Below are positions 15,737 to 25,833 of a DNA stretch of 64,000 nt, piece by piece. The number at the start of each line of letters is the position of its first letter. Within the stretch, counting starts at the first letter, position 1. Position numbers and translations under genes: made by a program. Below the pieces are notes generated by a model, which saw only the letters and a list, made by a program, of their open reading frames with translations, was not told the DNA's origin and ran no database searches. The stretch is from DASVWZ01 sp963715675. GTDB lineage: Bacteria; Acidobacteriota; Terriglobia; Terriglobales; Acidobacteriaceae. The stretch spans positions 3,348,001-3,412,000 of the forward strand of contig OY970265.1 of NCBI GenBank assembly GCA_963715675.1. The letters run 5' to 3'.

Positions 15737-18391
15737 GTGCCGGTCACAACGAAAGTTGGAAATAGAGGGCACATTGACGGCGTCTCCAGTTCCCCTCGGT
15801 TGGGCCAAGCGAGAATCTGTGTTAGCGAAAGTCCGCTCCAGTCAGCGGCTGTGAAACCCGTCCGGGCCCGAGGCAAGTTCCTGTTTACCGGCGAGCAGAA
15901 GTTCCTTGTTCGCGGCGTTACTTACGGACCATTCGCCGCTCGCGCGGACGGCGTCGAATACCCCGCTCCCCCAGCTGTGGCCTGGGACTTCAATCTAATG
16001 AAGCAAAACGGCATCAATGCCATCCGTGTGTACAGCGTGCCGCCCAGATGGCTATTGGATGTGGCGGCCCGGGTTGGGTTAAGGGTGATGGTGGGCCTTC
16101 CGTGGGCACAGCATGTCAACTTTCTTGACGAACCGGGTCTGCCGGAATCCATCGTAGAGAGCGTGCGCAACGGAGTTCGGCGGTGTGCCGGCCACCCTGC
16201 GGTACTGTGCTACGTCGTTGGCAATGAGATCCCGGCAGCGATTGTCCGGTGGCTTGGCAAAAAGCGTGTGGAGCGCTTCATCGCAAAACTGTATCGGGTA
16301 GTGAAAGCCGAGGATCCGCACGCTCTTTGCACCTACGTCAACTTTCCCACCACGGAATTTCTGGAACTTCCGTTCCTGGATCTGTTCTGCTTCAACGTGT
16401 ATCTCGAATCCAAGGACAAGTTCGAAGCATATTTGGCGCGCTTGCAGAGCTTGGCGGGGGATAAGCCGCTGTTGATGACTGAAATTGGGTTGGACAGCCG
16501 CCGTAATGGTGAGCAAGAACAGGCTCGAAACCTGGCTTGGCAAATACAGAGTGCATTCGAAGGTGGGTCTGCCGGCATATTTGTTTTCTCATGGACCGAC
16601 GAATGGCATCGGGGAGGCTGCGAAATCGAGGATTGGAATTTTGGACTCACCCGCCGCGACCGCACCCCTAAACACGCGCTCGCCGCGGTGCAGCATTCGT
16701 TCTCTGAAACACCGTTTGCCTCCAACGTTGCGTGGCCCAAGATCTCCGTAGTGGTGTGCACCTACAATGGCCGCCGCACCCTGTGGGAGTGCTTCGAATA
16801 TCTGCGACGGCTGAATTATCCCGATTTTGAGGTAATCGTGGTGGACGATGGTTCGACAGACGGCGGTGCTGATGATGCCGCAGCATACGGATACCGCCTC
16901 ATCCGCACCAAGAATGCCGGGCTCAGCGCCGCCCGCAACACCGGACTGCACGCGGCAAAAGGCGAAATTGTCGCTTACCTGGATGATGATGCTTACCCCG
17001 ACTCCGACTGGTTGAAATACCTGGCGCTGTCTTTTCTGCAGGGTGACTACGTAGGCGTCGGTGGACCTAACATTCCTCCACCCGGTGACGGGTGGATCGC
17101 CGACTGCGTGACCAATTCTCCCGGTGGTCCCATCCACGTGCTGCTGAGCGATCGTGAGGCGGAACATATTCCAGGTTGCAACATGGCGTTTCGCAAGGCA
17201 GCTTTGCTCGCCGTGGGTGGTTTTGATGAGCGGTTTCGCACCGCCGGTGACGATGTCGATATCTGCTGGAGCCTGCAACAAAAGGGAGGAAAACTCGGAT
17301 TCAGCCCGGCGGCAGTCGTGTGGCATCACCGGCGCAACTCGATCCGAAGATATTGGAAGCAGCAAAAAGGCTATGGCCGCGCTGAAGCCTTGCTGGAACA
17401 GAAGTGGCCGGAAAAATACAATGCTGCCGGCCACGTCTCCTGGGCAGGCAGAGTTTATGGCAACGGATTCTTTACGGTGGTTCGGAGTGCGGGACGGATC
17501 TACGGCGGGCCGTGGGGAACAGCGCCGTTCCAGCGCCTGTATCAACCGGTGCCCGGCACCTTGTCGGGACTGGTCCTGATGCCGGAGTGGCACCTCATCG
17601 TGGCGTTGCTCGGTCTTTTGACTGGGCTCGGCCTGAGTTGGAAACCGCTGTTTTTCGCAGGACCTCCGCTGTTGGCGGCTTTCGGCCTGCCGTTGATCCA
17701 TGCCATCGCGAGCAGCCTGAATGCGCGATTTCCCGATATGCCGAGGAATCGCTTGCTGGCATTTTGTAGTCGCATTGTCGTAGCTGGCCTGCATTTGTTG
17801 CAGCCCGTTGCCCGCCTGGTAGGAAGACTTCGATGGGGGCTAACGCCTTGGCGACGAACCGATAAGGCGACTCTTTCGATCCCGCGGGAACGTTCACTTA
17901 TTACCTGGAGCGAGACGTGGTGTTCTCCTCAGCAGCGATTGCACGACCTTGAGGCGGCGCTGAAGGCACAGGACGCGGTGGTTCGCCGCGGCGGAGATTT
18001 TGACGATTGGGACCTTGAGGTTCGCGGGGGCCTCCTTGGTTCAGCGCGCTTGAAGATGGTCGCGGAGGAACACGGCCAGGGGAAACAGTTGGTGCGGCTG
18101 CGCATCTCGCCGCGCCATCGATGGATCGGCTTCGCGTTTACCGTGGTTCTTGCATCGCTGGCAATTGCAGCGGCGCGAGCATCGGCTTGGGTTGCCAGTG
18201 AGACTCTTCTGACGCTCGCCATTCTGCCTCTGCTACTTTCGCTGCGTGATTGCAGCATGGCCGTCGGTCTAACACGCAATGTCAACAAACACCATGGTTT
18301 CCAGGATGGTCGAGCGCTATCCCACGAATGGCCGGTCGGTCTGCGTCTCACCACACCTGCCCCGATTTGTTTTCAGAATGTCCGGGACTAG
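15737..18391 (+). CDS. Glycoside hydrolase-GT2 membrane fusion protein
   Basis: 884-aa three-part protein. Residues ~40-325 form a TIM-barrel glycosidase-like domain of the GH2/GH5 type: FLVRGVTYGPF, NGINAIRVYSVPP, CYVVGNEIPAA (candidate acid/base Glu in NE), LLMTEIGLDS (candidate nucleophile Glu) and IFVFSWTDEWHRGG. Residues ~335-600 are a family 2 glycosyltransferase: ISVVVCTYNGRRTL, VVDDGSTDGG, AYLDDDAYPD, AGDDVDICWSLQQKG. Hydrophobic segments follow near 620-650 and 795-835, separated by a domain with GGDFDDWDLEVRGGLLG. GTG start follows AAGTGAGG. The combination suggests synthesis plus trimming or transfer of a glycan at the membrane. It carries element C, like the glycan operon. Confidence 0.83.
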   Translation: MPVTTKVGNRGHIDGVSSSPRLGQARICVSESPLQSAAVKPVRARGKFLFTGEQKFLVRGVTYGPFAARADGVEYPAPPAVAWDFNLMKQNGINAIRVYSVPPRWLLDVAARVGLRVMVGLPWAQHVNFLDEPGLPESIVESVRNGVRRCAGHPAVLCYVVGNEIPAAIVRWLGKKRVERFIAKLYRVVKAEDPHALCTYVNFPTTEFLELPFLDLFCFNVYLESKDKFEAYLARLQSLAGDKPLLMTEIGLDSRRNGEQEQARNLAWQIQSAFEGGSAGIFVFSWTDEWHRGGCEIEDWNFGLTRRDRTPKHALAAVQHSFSETPFASNVAWPKISVVVCTYNGRRTLWECFEYLRRLNYPDFEVIVVDDGSTDGGADDAAAYGYRLIRTKNAGLSAARNTGLHAAKGEIVAYLDDDAYPDSDWLKYLALSFLQGDYVGVGGPNIPPPGDGWIADCVTNSPGGPIHVLLSDREAEHIPGCNMAFRKAALLAVGGFDERFRTAGDDVDICWSLQQKGGKLGFSPAAVVWHHRRNSIRRYWKQQKGYGRAEALLEQKWPEKYNAAGHVSWAGRVYGNGFFTVVRSAGRIYGGPWGTAPFQRLYQPVPGTLSGLVLMPEWHLIVALLGLLTGLGLSWKPLFFAGPPLLAAFGLPLIHAIASSLNARFPDMPRNRLLAFCSRIVVAGLHLLQPVARLVGRLRWGLTPWRRTDKATLSIPRERSLITWSETWCSPQQRLHDLEAALKAQDAVVRRGGDFDDWDLEVRGGLLGSARLKMVAEEHGQGKQLVRLRISPRHRWIGFAFTVVLASLAIAAARASAWVASETLLTLAILPLLLSLRDCSMAVGLTRNVNKHHGFQDGRALSHEWPVGLRLTTPAPICFQNVRD

Positions 18392-18396
18392 GGACG

Positions 18397-20730
18397 ATGA
18401 ATGGTGGCGCGTACTTGGCGGATTTGCACAACCTTGCTGGGCGGCGACTCGCGACCTGCAGCCGGTACCTCCTTACCACGCTCCTGTTCTCAGCGGTGGT
18501 ATTGCCGGTATCCGCGCAATTGAGCCAACCACCGACGAAGAAACCTGCCATACCATTTGTGCAAGTGCGCGCCGAACGGATTCCACGTGTATCCCGGCCT
18601 CCTCGCATCGAAGATTTCCTTGGCGGTGTCCCGCGGGAAGCTGAAGCAAAGATCAGCGATTTTCGGCAACACGATCCCGCTGACGGCGTCCCAGTCAGCA
18701 AGGCAACCACAGCCTATCTCTCTTACGATGCCAAGAATCTCTATGTCGTGTTCGTGTGTGAAGATGACCCGGACAAAATTCGGGCTCACATGTCCAAGCG
18801 GGATCAAATCGATGACGACGACCAGGTGCGAATTTACCTGGACACATTCTTAGACCGTCAACATGCCTACATCTTCGGAACTAACCCGCTCGGGATTCAA
18901 CTGGACGGCAGCGTGCTTGAAGGCCACGACGCCGATTTTAAGTTCGATACATTGTGGTATTCGAAAGGACGGCTAACCGAAAAAGGGTACGTGGTGTGGA
19001 TGGCGATTCCCTTTTCCAGCGTGCGATTCAGAAATGCATCTCCCCAAACCTGGGGGATTGCACTGAACCGGTCAATCGTCCGAAAAGACGAGACCGCCTA
19101 CTGGCCTTATGTAAGCCGCCAAATTGATGGCCTTCTGCAGCAAATGGGCACAATCGATGGCATGGAAAACGTGTCGACCGGGCATAACATCCAGGTCATT
19201 CCATACGCTACGCTGACCCAGTTAACTCAGCCCGATTCTACTTACACAAACAATCAATCGCATGCCCAAGGCCGGGTTGGATTTGATTCCAAGGTCGTAT
19301 TCCACAACTCCTTGACCCTTGACACCACGGTCAATCCGGATTTCAGCCAGGTGGAATCGGATGATCCTCAGGTCACTGTCAACCAGCGATATGAAGTGTT
19401 TTTCCCGGAGAAACGCCCGTTCTTCAATGAGAACGCGAACTACTTCCAGACACCCATCAACCTGTTCTATTCCCGCCGCATCCAGGACCCGGAATTTGGC
19501 GCTCGACTCACGGGGCAGATCGGTCAATGGACGCTGGGAGCCTTGGCCACCGACGATCGTGCTCCGGGAGAAGCGCTGCAAGCGGGGGATCCGGGATACG
19601 GCGACCGCGCCACGGTTGGTGTCTTCCGTTTGCAGCGTAGGATTGGTGACAATCTATGGTTCGGCGGTTTGATGACCTCAGATAGTTTCGGCGCAATTTC
19701 GAATCGCGTGTTTTCGTTTGATACCTTTGCCCGGCTCAATCGCAACTGGTCATTCAGTGGTCAGGCAACTCGAAGCTACAGCCACGATCCCACAGATGGC
19801 AATCTCGCCGGCGGCGCCTACTCCGCCGAACTGGCTCACAATGGAGAGCATTTCGGCTACTTATCAAAGTTTTCCCAGCTTGGTGCAGACTTCCGCACTG
19901 CCGTGGGTTTTGTGCCTCGGTTGGATGTCCGCTCGATGGAGCATTATGCGGCCTATTATTGGCGGCCCGAAAACAGTAAGATCTTGAGCTTTGGCCCTTC
20001 CTTCTCCACCACCGTAGACTGGGACACGAAGAACCAACTTCAGGACTGGTCGACTTACGCAGACTTCAAGGTCGATTTTGCGCGTGCCACCGGAGTGACC
20101 GTCTCGCGATTCGACTCTAATGAACTGTACGAGGGATTGTGGTTTCGCCACGGAACAACAGGAATATCCGCTTATAGCAACCGCTTGGGATGGCTGTCCA
20201 CCTATGCGTCCTATAATCAAGGTACATCTATCAACTACACACCGGCGGTCGGCGTCTTGCCATTTCTAGGGAACTCCTCGGAAGCTGGATTTGGCTTCAC
20301 GCTTCATCCCAAACCCCGCCTCACCATCGACGAGTCATACTACTTCGTGAATCTGCGCACGCTAGCCAACGATAGCCCGGTCCCTCAACTGGGCCCGACG
20401 GCGCATAGCGTCTACAACAACCACTTGGTGCGAACCAAGGTCAACTATCAGTTCTCCCGGGCGCTTTCCGTAAGGGCGATACTCGATTACGATGCCTTGC
20501 TGGCCAATTCACAGCTACTCTCGGACGATCCATACAAGAACATCACGCCTGACATTCTCGTCACCTACCAACTCAATCCGGGGACGGCGCTGTTTTGCGG
20601 TTACACTTCGAACTACGAGAACATTAATCACGAATCCTTCGCTCCTTATAATCTTGGCCGGTTCGGACCTCCGGACACATTGACCGGTCGGCAGTTCTTT
20701 GTGAAGATCAGCTATCTGTTTCACTTCTAA
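18397..20730 (+). CDS. DUF5916 outer-membrane protein with CBM9-like N-terminal domain
   Basis: 777-aa exported protein. The signal peptide comes from YLLTTLLFSAVVLPVSAQ. Residues ~45-230 form a family 9 carbohydrate-binding-like (DOMON) sandwich: TAYLSYDAKNLYVVFVCEDD, VRIYLDTFLDRQHAYIFGTN, VVWMAIPFSSVRF. The rest is a beta-barrel with the DUF5916 hallmark PDFSQVESDDPQVTVNQRYE, FFPEKRPFFNENANYF, and it ends in a terminal aromatic (YLFHF), as outer-membrane barrels do. ATG at 18397 follows AGGGA and lies 5 nt after the stop of the GH-GT2 gene, so it may be co-transcribed. Substrate unknown. Confidence 0.82.
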   Translation: MNGGAYLADLHNLAGRRLATCSRYLLTTLLFSAVVLPVSAQLSQPPTKKPAIPFVQVRAERIPRVSRPPRIEDFLGGVPREAEAKISDFRQHDPADGVPVSKATTAYLSYDAKNLYVVFVCEDDPDKIRAHMSKRDQIDDDDQVRIYLDTFLDRQHAYIFGTNPLGIQLDGSVLEGHDADFKFDTLWYSKGRLTEKGYVVWMAIPFSSVRFRNASPQTWGIALNRSIVRKDETAYWPYVSRQIDGLLQQMGTIDGMENVSTGHNIQVIPYATLTQLTQPDSTYTNNQSHAQGRVGFDSKVVFHNSLTLDTTVNPDFSQVESDDPQVTVNQRYEVFFPEKRPFFNENANYFQTPINLFYSRRIQDPEFGARLTGQIGQWTLGALATDDRAPGEALQAGDPGYGDRATVGVFRLQRRIGDNLWFGGLMTSDSFGAISNRVFSFDTFARLNRNWSFSGQATRSYSHDPTDGNLAGGAYSAELAHNGEHFGYLSKFSQLGADFRTAVGFVPRLDVRSMEHYAAYYWRPENSKILSFGPSFSTTVDWDTKNQLQDWSTYADFKVDFARATGVTVSRFDSNELYEGLWFRHGTTGISAYSNRLGWLSTYASYNQGTSINYTPAVGVLPFLGNSSEAGFGFTLHPKPRLTIDESYYFVNLRTLANDSPVPQLGPTAHSVYNNHLVRTKVNYQFSRALSVRAILDYDALLANSQLLSDDPYKNITPDILVTYQLNPGTALFCGYTSNYENINHESFAPYNLGRFGPPDTLTGRQFFVKISYLFHF

Positions 20731-20902
20731 ACTTTCGAGAACTGTTCGAGCATGAAGGAGTTCGCGGCTTGCGAGCCTTGCGTTTACCCCAAGGCGCTTG
20801 GAGACTGAAGATAAGGAGAGTTGTTGAGGCCTAGCGAGATGGTAAAAGGAGTCGTGACACCGTGATATTTTGGCTCGATGCGACAAGCAGGAGCACACAC
20901 TC

Positions 20903-21493
20903 ATGAGCGATTCCCGTGGATCCACGAAGCTGGAACTCACACAACTGCTCAGAGCGTGGGGTGATGGGGTAGAGGGGGCTCTGGAGCAGTTGGCTCCCCT
21001 GGTCGAGAATGAACTTCGTCGACTGGCGCACAGGTACATGAGCCGAGAGCGGCCTGGGCAAACGTTGCAAACCACCGCTTTGGTGAACGAAGTTTACCTG
21101 CGCCTCATAGACAGCCAGCAGGTGACCTGGCAAAATCGCGCTCATTTTTTTGCCATCTCGGCGCGCATGATGCGTCGTATCCTCACCGATTTTGCCCGCT
21201 CCAGGAACTACCTCAAGCGCGGAGGAGGAGCGATTCAGGTAGCGTGGGACGAGGCTCTGTTTGTCTCTGAAGAGCCCGATTCGGACATCGTGGCGATTGA
21301 CGACGCCCTGCGCCGCTTGGCTGCGGTGGATACGCGGAAGAGCCAGGTCGTCGAGTTGCGCTTTTTTGGCGGATTGAGCGTTGAGGAAACCGCGGAGGTC
21401 CTGAAGGTCTCTCAGGAAACGGTCATGCGCGACTGGAAGTTTGCAAAAGCATGGCTGATGCGCGACCTAAGCGGAGAAGAACACAATGTCTGA
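20903..21493 (+). CDS. ECF-type RNA polymerase sigma factor
   Basis: About 196 aa. Region 2 covers LVNEVYLRLIDSQQVTWQNR, then AHFFAISARMMRRILTDFAR; region 4 covers ELRFFGGLSVEETAEVLKVS with helix-turn-helix VSQETVMRDWKFAKAWL. This matches the ECF class common in Acidobacteria and Planctomycetes that is coded next to Ser/Thr kinases. ATG at 20903 follows AGGAG 9 nt upstream. It overlaps the kinase start by 8 nt. Family knowledge: such sigma factors are controlled by phosphorylation by the partner kinase rather than by a classical anti-sigma factor. Confidence 0.88.
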   Translation: MSDSRGSTKLELTQLLRAWGDGVEGALEQLAPLVENELRRLAHRYMSRERPGQTLQTTALVNEVYLRLIDSQQVTWQNRAHFFAISARMMRRILTDFARSRNYLKRGGGAIQVAWDEALFVSEEPDSDIVAIDDALRRLAAVDTRKSQVVELRFFGGLSVEETAEVLKVSQETVMRDWKFAKAWLMRDLSGEEHNV

Positions 21494-24400
21494 GCGCTTG
21501 GAGCAGATCGAGCGCCTTTATCACGCCGCGCTGGAACAGGAAGAAAAACAGTGGGGGCCGTTTCTTGAGGCAGAGTGCGCCGGAGATGAAGCTTTGCGGC
21601 ACGAGGTCGAATCGCTGCTCGCCTACAGCAAGCGTTCGAAAACTTTCATTGAATCTCCGGCGCTCGAGGCCGTTGCCAGGGCGCTGGCCAAAGAACAAAA
21701 TCAAGACCGGAGCCGTGATGCCGATCAGTATCTGGCGGGCAGCAAGATCTCCCACTATGAGGTAATCTCGCACATCGGCAGCGGCGGAATGGGCGTCATC
21801 TACAAGGCCAAAGACACCCGTTTGGGACGCATTGTTGCCTTGAAGTTCCTGCCCGAGCACTTTGCTGAGGATAGTTATGCGCTAAGTCGATTCCACCGTG
21901 AGGCTCGTACTGCCAGCGCCTTGAACCATCCCAATATTTGCACCATCCATGAAGTAGGGGAACACGATGGCCGCCCATTCATGGTAATGGAGTACCTGGA
22001 CGGCCAAACTCTGAAGGATTTCATCTCCGAGCGGCCGCTAGCCATCGACAAACTGTTGCATCTTGCCATTGAGATAGCCGAAGCGCTGGAAGCAGCCCAT
22101 GCCGAAGGAATCATCCATCGCGACATCAAGCCGACAAACATCTTTGTCACGCAGCGCGGACACGCGAAGATCCTGGATTTTGGCGTTGCCAAGCTGCAAC
22201 CCCAACACGTCGAGCCCGGTGTCTCCCCTGCTACAGACTTAGATCAACAGTCGCCGGCGAAATCATTGCCCTTGGATTTCGACCCGCACCTGACCATCCC
22301 TGGATCAACGGTTGGCACGGCTTCTTACATGTCGCCGGAGCAAGCACGTCGAGAGGAACTCGATGCCCGTACCGACCTGTTTAGTTTCGGCATCGTCCTG
22401 TATGAGATGGCAACCGGGCAGCAGGCATTCAGCGGAAAAACCACCGCCGCAGTTTTTCACTTGCTTCTGGAGGAGCAACCCAAGCCTCCGCTGCAATTGA
22501 ATCCCGGTTTGCCCCAAGCGTTTGACCGAATCATTGGTAAGGCGCTGTCGAAGGATCGCGGAGCGCGCTACCAGTCGGCGACTGAAGTGCTCACAGACTT
22601 GAAAGCCCTTGAGGAAAAGCGTCGCGCCCTGACGCGAGAGAGCAAGCCTCTACACTGGTTGGGAGCGCTAGCGGCAGTGGCAGCCATCCTCGTGGCAGCG
22701 GTTTATTTCTATCGTGGGGAACGAACTCCACGGCTGACCGACAAAGACACAGTTCTGTTGGCCGATTTCACCAACAAAACCGGCGATGGGGTATGGGATG
22801 AAACCCTGAAGCAGTGGTTACAGGTCGAATTGGAGCAGTCGCCGTATCTCAACATCGTTTCCGATGAAAATGTAACTCAATTGCTTCGTTACTCAGGGCA
22901 CTCCGCAAACGAGCGATTGACTCCGGGGCTGGCCCGAGACTTGTGCCAGCGTGCGGGTAGCAAGGCTATGTTGCTGGGGTCCATTTCCAGCATAGGCAGC
23001 CACTATCTCATAGGACTCAAGGCCGTGAATTGTCAGAGCAACGATTCGCTAGGTGAAGAGCAAGTGGAGGCGAGCACCCGCGAAGAGGTGCTGTCTAAGC
23101 TACATGATGCCGGCGTGAAAATGCGCAATAAGCTTGGCGAATCGCTGGCCTCGATCCAGAAGTATGACATCCCTGTGGAACAGGCGACAACGCCGTCGCT
23201 CGAGGCGCTGCAAGCCTATAGTGCAGCCTTAAGAACTAAGCGATCCCGTGGGGACAATGAAGCTCTGCCTCTGCTTAAGCGCGCCGTCACCTTAGACCCA
23301 AATTTCGCCATGGCATACGCCGTTTTGGGGACTACTTATTCAAATCTCGGCGATAGTGCCTTGGCCGCGGAGTTTGCCAAGAAAGCTTACGAGCTTAGGG
23401 ACCGGGTGACCGAGAGGGAAAGGTTCTACGTTGATTCCTCCTATTACAACATGGCTACCGGGGACTTGGAGAAGGAAATCGAGGTTTACGAACAGTGGAA
23501 GCAGGCGTACCCGCGAGACCGGATCCCGTACCAAAGATTGGCTTATTGCGATGGGTACCTTGGGCAGTACGAAAAAGCTGTGACCGGATATCTGGAGGCG
23601 CTCAAGCTCGAACCGAACGACGTTACCAACTACGTTGACTTGGCCAGCACTTACATCAGTCTGAATCGTCTGAATGAGGCCCAAGTCGTCCTGGATAACG
23701 TGCAGGCCCGGAAGTTGGAACACGAGTACGTACCCCAACTTTATTACTCGCTGGCGTTCATGCGGGACGATATCAAAGAAATGGAAAAGTTGATCGCAGC
23801 CGCGACCAGCAATCCAGGAAGCGATGACATCCTCTTGTCGAGCCAGTCAGACACGGAGGCGTATCACGGACACCTGCAGAATGCGCGAGATTTCACGCGC
23901 AGGGCGATCGAATCAGCCCTTCACCACCAAGCGAAAGGAAGGGCAGCCGAGTGGCAGGCGCACGCGGCTTTGCGAGAAGCAGAGTTGGGGAACTTGACTC
24001 TGGCACGGCGGCAGGCGACCGCGGCCCTTTCGGCGGGAGAAGACATAGAGGAGGTTGCAGCCTTGGCGCTGGTGCGTGCCGGGGACAGTGCCGGCGCACG
24101 AACAATTGCGGGGAAGCTTGCAGAGCGCTCGCCTGCTGACCTTTGGCTGAACAATTACTGGCTTCCCAGCGTTCGAGCCGCAATCGAGATCAATCAGAAA
24201 GATCCAGCAAGGGCGATCGAGGCGCTGGAAATCACCAGGCCGTACGAAGCAGGCGGGGATCCCATCACGCTAGATACTCTCTATCCGGTTTATCTTCGTG
24301 GTCAGGCGTATCTGATGCAAGGAAAAGGCAGTGCCGCCGGAGTTGAGTTTCAGAAGATCATCGACCATCGCGGCCGTGTAGCCAACGGCATCCTGGGTGC

Positions 24401-24557
24401 TCTGGCTTATCTTCAACTAGGGAGAGCCTACAGGTTGGCTCTGGATACAGCGAAAGCTCGAGCCGCATACCAAGATTTCCTGGTTCTCTGGAAGGATGCC
24501 GACTCCGATGCCTCCCTACTGCAACAAGCGACTGCCGAATACGCTGGTTTGCATTAG
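21486..24557 (+). CDS. Transmembrane Ser/Thr protein kinase with TPR sensor region
   Basis: 1023 aa. A short N-terminal helical region (1-85) precedes a Hanks-type kinase domain at ~90-370: IGSGGMGVIYKA P-loop, Lys120 in VALKF, catalytic HRDIKPTN with Asp213, Asp231 of DFG, GTASYMSPEQA. One membrane helix follows (WLGALAAVAAILVAAVYFY, ~395-413), then an extracytoplasmic part with a TolB/adenylate-cyclase-like segment (TVLLADFTNKTGD) and many TPR units. It overlaps the ECF sigma gene by 8 nt, so the pair is co-translated. Inferred role: the TPR part senses an envelope signal and the kinase activates the sigma factor. Confidence 0.9.
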   Translation: MSERLEQIERLYHAALEQEEKQWGPFLEAECAGDEALRHEVESLLAYSKRSKTFIESPALEAVARALAKEQNQDRSRDADQYLAGSKISHYEVISHIGSGGMGVIYKAKDTRLGRIVALKFLPEHFAEDSYALSRFHREARTASALNHPNICTIHEVGEHDGRPFMVMEYLDGQTLKDFISERPLAIDKLLHLAIEIAEALEAAHAEGIIHRDIKPTNIFVTQRGHAKILDFGVAKLQPQHVEPGVSPATDLDQQSPAKSLPLDFDPHLTIPGSTVGTASYMSPEQARREELDARTDLFSFGIVLYEMATGQQAFSGKTTAAVFHLLLEEQPKPPLQLNPGLPQAFDRIIGKALSKDRGARYQSATEVLTDLKALEEKRRALTRESKPLHWLGALAAVAAILVAAVYFYRGERTPRLTDKDTVLLADFTNKTGDGVWDETLKQWLQVELEQSPYLNIVSDENVTQLLRYSGHSANERLTPGLARDLCQRAGSKAMLLGSISSIGSHYLIGLKAVNCQSNDSLGEEQVEASTREEVLSKLHDAGVKMRNKLGESLASIQKYDIPVEQATTPSLEALQAYSAALRTKRSRGDNEALPLLKRAVTLDPNFAMAYAVLGTTYSNLGDSALAAEFAKKAYELRDRVTERERFYVDSSYYNMATGDLEKEIEVYEQWKQAYPRDRIPYQRLAYCDGYLGQYEKAVTGYLEALKLEPNDVTNYVDLASTYISLNRLNEAQVVLDNVQARKLEHEYVPQLYYSLAFMRDDIKEMEKLIAAATSNPGSDDILLSSQSDTEAYHGHLQNARDFTRRAIESALHHQAKGRAAEWQAHAALREAELGNLTLARRQATAALSAGEDIEEVAALALVRAGDSAGARTIAGKLAERSPADLWLNNYWLPSVRAAIEINQKDPARAIEALEITRPYEAGGDPITLDTLYPVYLRGQAYLMQGKGSAAGVEFQKIIDHRGRVANGILGALAYLQLGRAYRLALDTAKARAAYQDFLVLWKDADSDASLLQQATAEYAGLH

Positions 24558-24627
24558 GAAACCCTACACAGCCCGCAAGGACCAATGCCGGAGACGCCTC
24601 CGTGCCAGGTTCACCACTGCCCGGTCA

Positions 24628-25833
24628 TCATTTGTTGACTTGGAACACTGTCCCCTGCTTGAAGCGGCCGCCCTTCTGGGCCGTACCATAGAGAACGCCC
24701 TGGGCATTCAGCAACAAACCGGCACGGGGAACTGCTCCGTCTTTCTTTCCGGTGAAGCCGTGCAGCACCTTTTCCCGGTTCTTGCCCTTACCCTTGCCCT
24801 TCGCAATCGTCAGGCTGAACGCCGTCCCTTGGCCGCTGAAACCGCCAGACAGAGTCGTGCCGTAAAGGACCCCATTGTTGTCGAGAACCAGATCTGAGGC
24901 AGGATTTCCCCCATCCTTGCCTCCGGTGAAGGTGTACAGCACTTGCTCACTCCCGCCACTTAGCGAGAACGCCACGCCTTTGCAACAACCGTAGTGCATG
25001 GCACCGCCCTTTTCAGTCGTACCGTACAAGACGCCGTTGCCGTCTTGAGTCACGCCTCCAAACGGATTTCCACCGTCGGAGCCACCTGTGAAGGAGTACA
25101 GGACCGATTCCGTGTTCGTTGTATCCAGCTTGAACACAGTTCCCGCATTGCCCGATCCGCCGGTGAAGGTAGTGCCATAGAGGTTTCCGTCGGCGTCCAG
25201 CATCAGACGTGCCTTGGGATCGGCCCCATCCGAGCCTCCCGTGAAGCTGTGCAGCACGGTCTCGGTGCCGTTCTTATCCACCTCAAACACGGTTCCGAGG
25301 TCGGAGGTGCCGCCCCGCTCGGTGGTGCCATAGAGGTTCCCGGAGTTTGGGTCCATGACCAGGCCTGCGTAAGGTTTCGCCCCGTCTGGATTCCCGGTAA
25401 AGCTGTGCAGCAAGGTTTCCGTGCCACTCGTATCGATCTTAAAGACCGTCCCTAGAGCGGAAGAACCACCGGCGTAGGTGGTGCCATAGAGGTTGCCTGA
25501 GCCGTCACGGACTAAACTTCCGTAAGGGGTCGCTCCGTCTGGACCGGTGAAGGTGTGCAGAACAGTCTCGTTGTTGGCCGTATCCAGCTTGAATACTACC
25601 CCGAGGTGGGAGCTGCCGCCGGAAGATGTAGTCCCATAGAGGTTCCCCGCTTCGTCTTGGATCATAGCTGCGGTGGGTATTCCGCCGTCCTTGCCGGTAA
25701 ACGTGTAATCCACACGGAAGCCACCGCCCTGCAGCACGATACTGTTTACGCTCTTCTGCCCAGCCCCGGCCGACGCAATCGTGCACTGGAAAATGATGGG
25801 GCAGGATACCAAGAGCAACAGTACGCGTTTCAT
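24628..25833 (-). CDS. Secreted GloVer-repeat protein
   Basis: 401-aa exported protein, signal peptide MKRVLLLLVSCPIIFQCTIA. The mature chain is about seven ~45-residue repeats of the pattern (V/L)LxxFTGxxDGxxPxxxLxxDxxGxLYGTTxxGGxxxxGxVFKxD, the GloVer tandem repeat typical of Acidobacteria. It probably forms a beta-propeller. ATG at 25833 is chosen; the frame is open 49 codons further up but without a plausible leader. Convergent with the kinase gene. Function unknown. Confidence 0.85.
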   Translation of the reverse strand: MKRVLLLLVSCPIIFQCTIASAGAGQKSVNSIVLQGGGFRVDYTFTGKDGGIPTAAMIQDEAGNLYGTTSSGGSSHLGVVFKLDTANNETVLHTFTGPDGATPYGSLVRDGSGNLYGTTYAGGSSALGTVFKIDTSGTETLLHSFTGNPDGAKPYAGLVMDPNSGNLYGTTERGGTSDLGTVFEVDKNGTETVLHSFTGGSDGADPKARLMLDADGNLYGTTFTGGSGNAGTVFKLDTTNTESVLYSFTGGSDGGNPFGGVTQDGNGVLYGTTEKGGAMHYGCCKGVAFSLSGGSEQVLYTFTGGKDGGNPASDLVLDNNGVLYGTTLSGGFSGQGTAFSLTIAKGKGKGKNREKVLHGFTGKKDGAVPRAGLLLNAQGVLYGTAQKGGRFKQGTVFQVNK

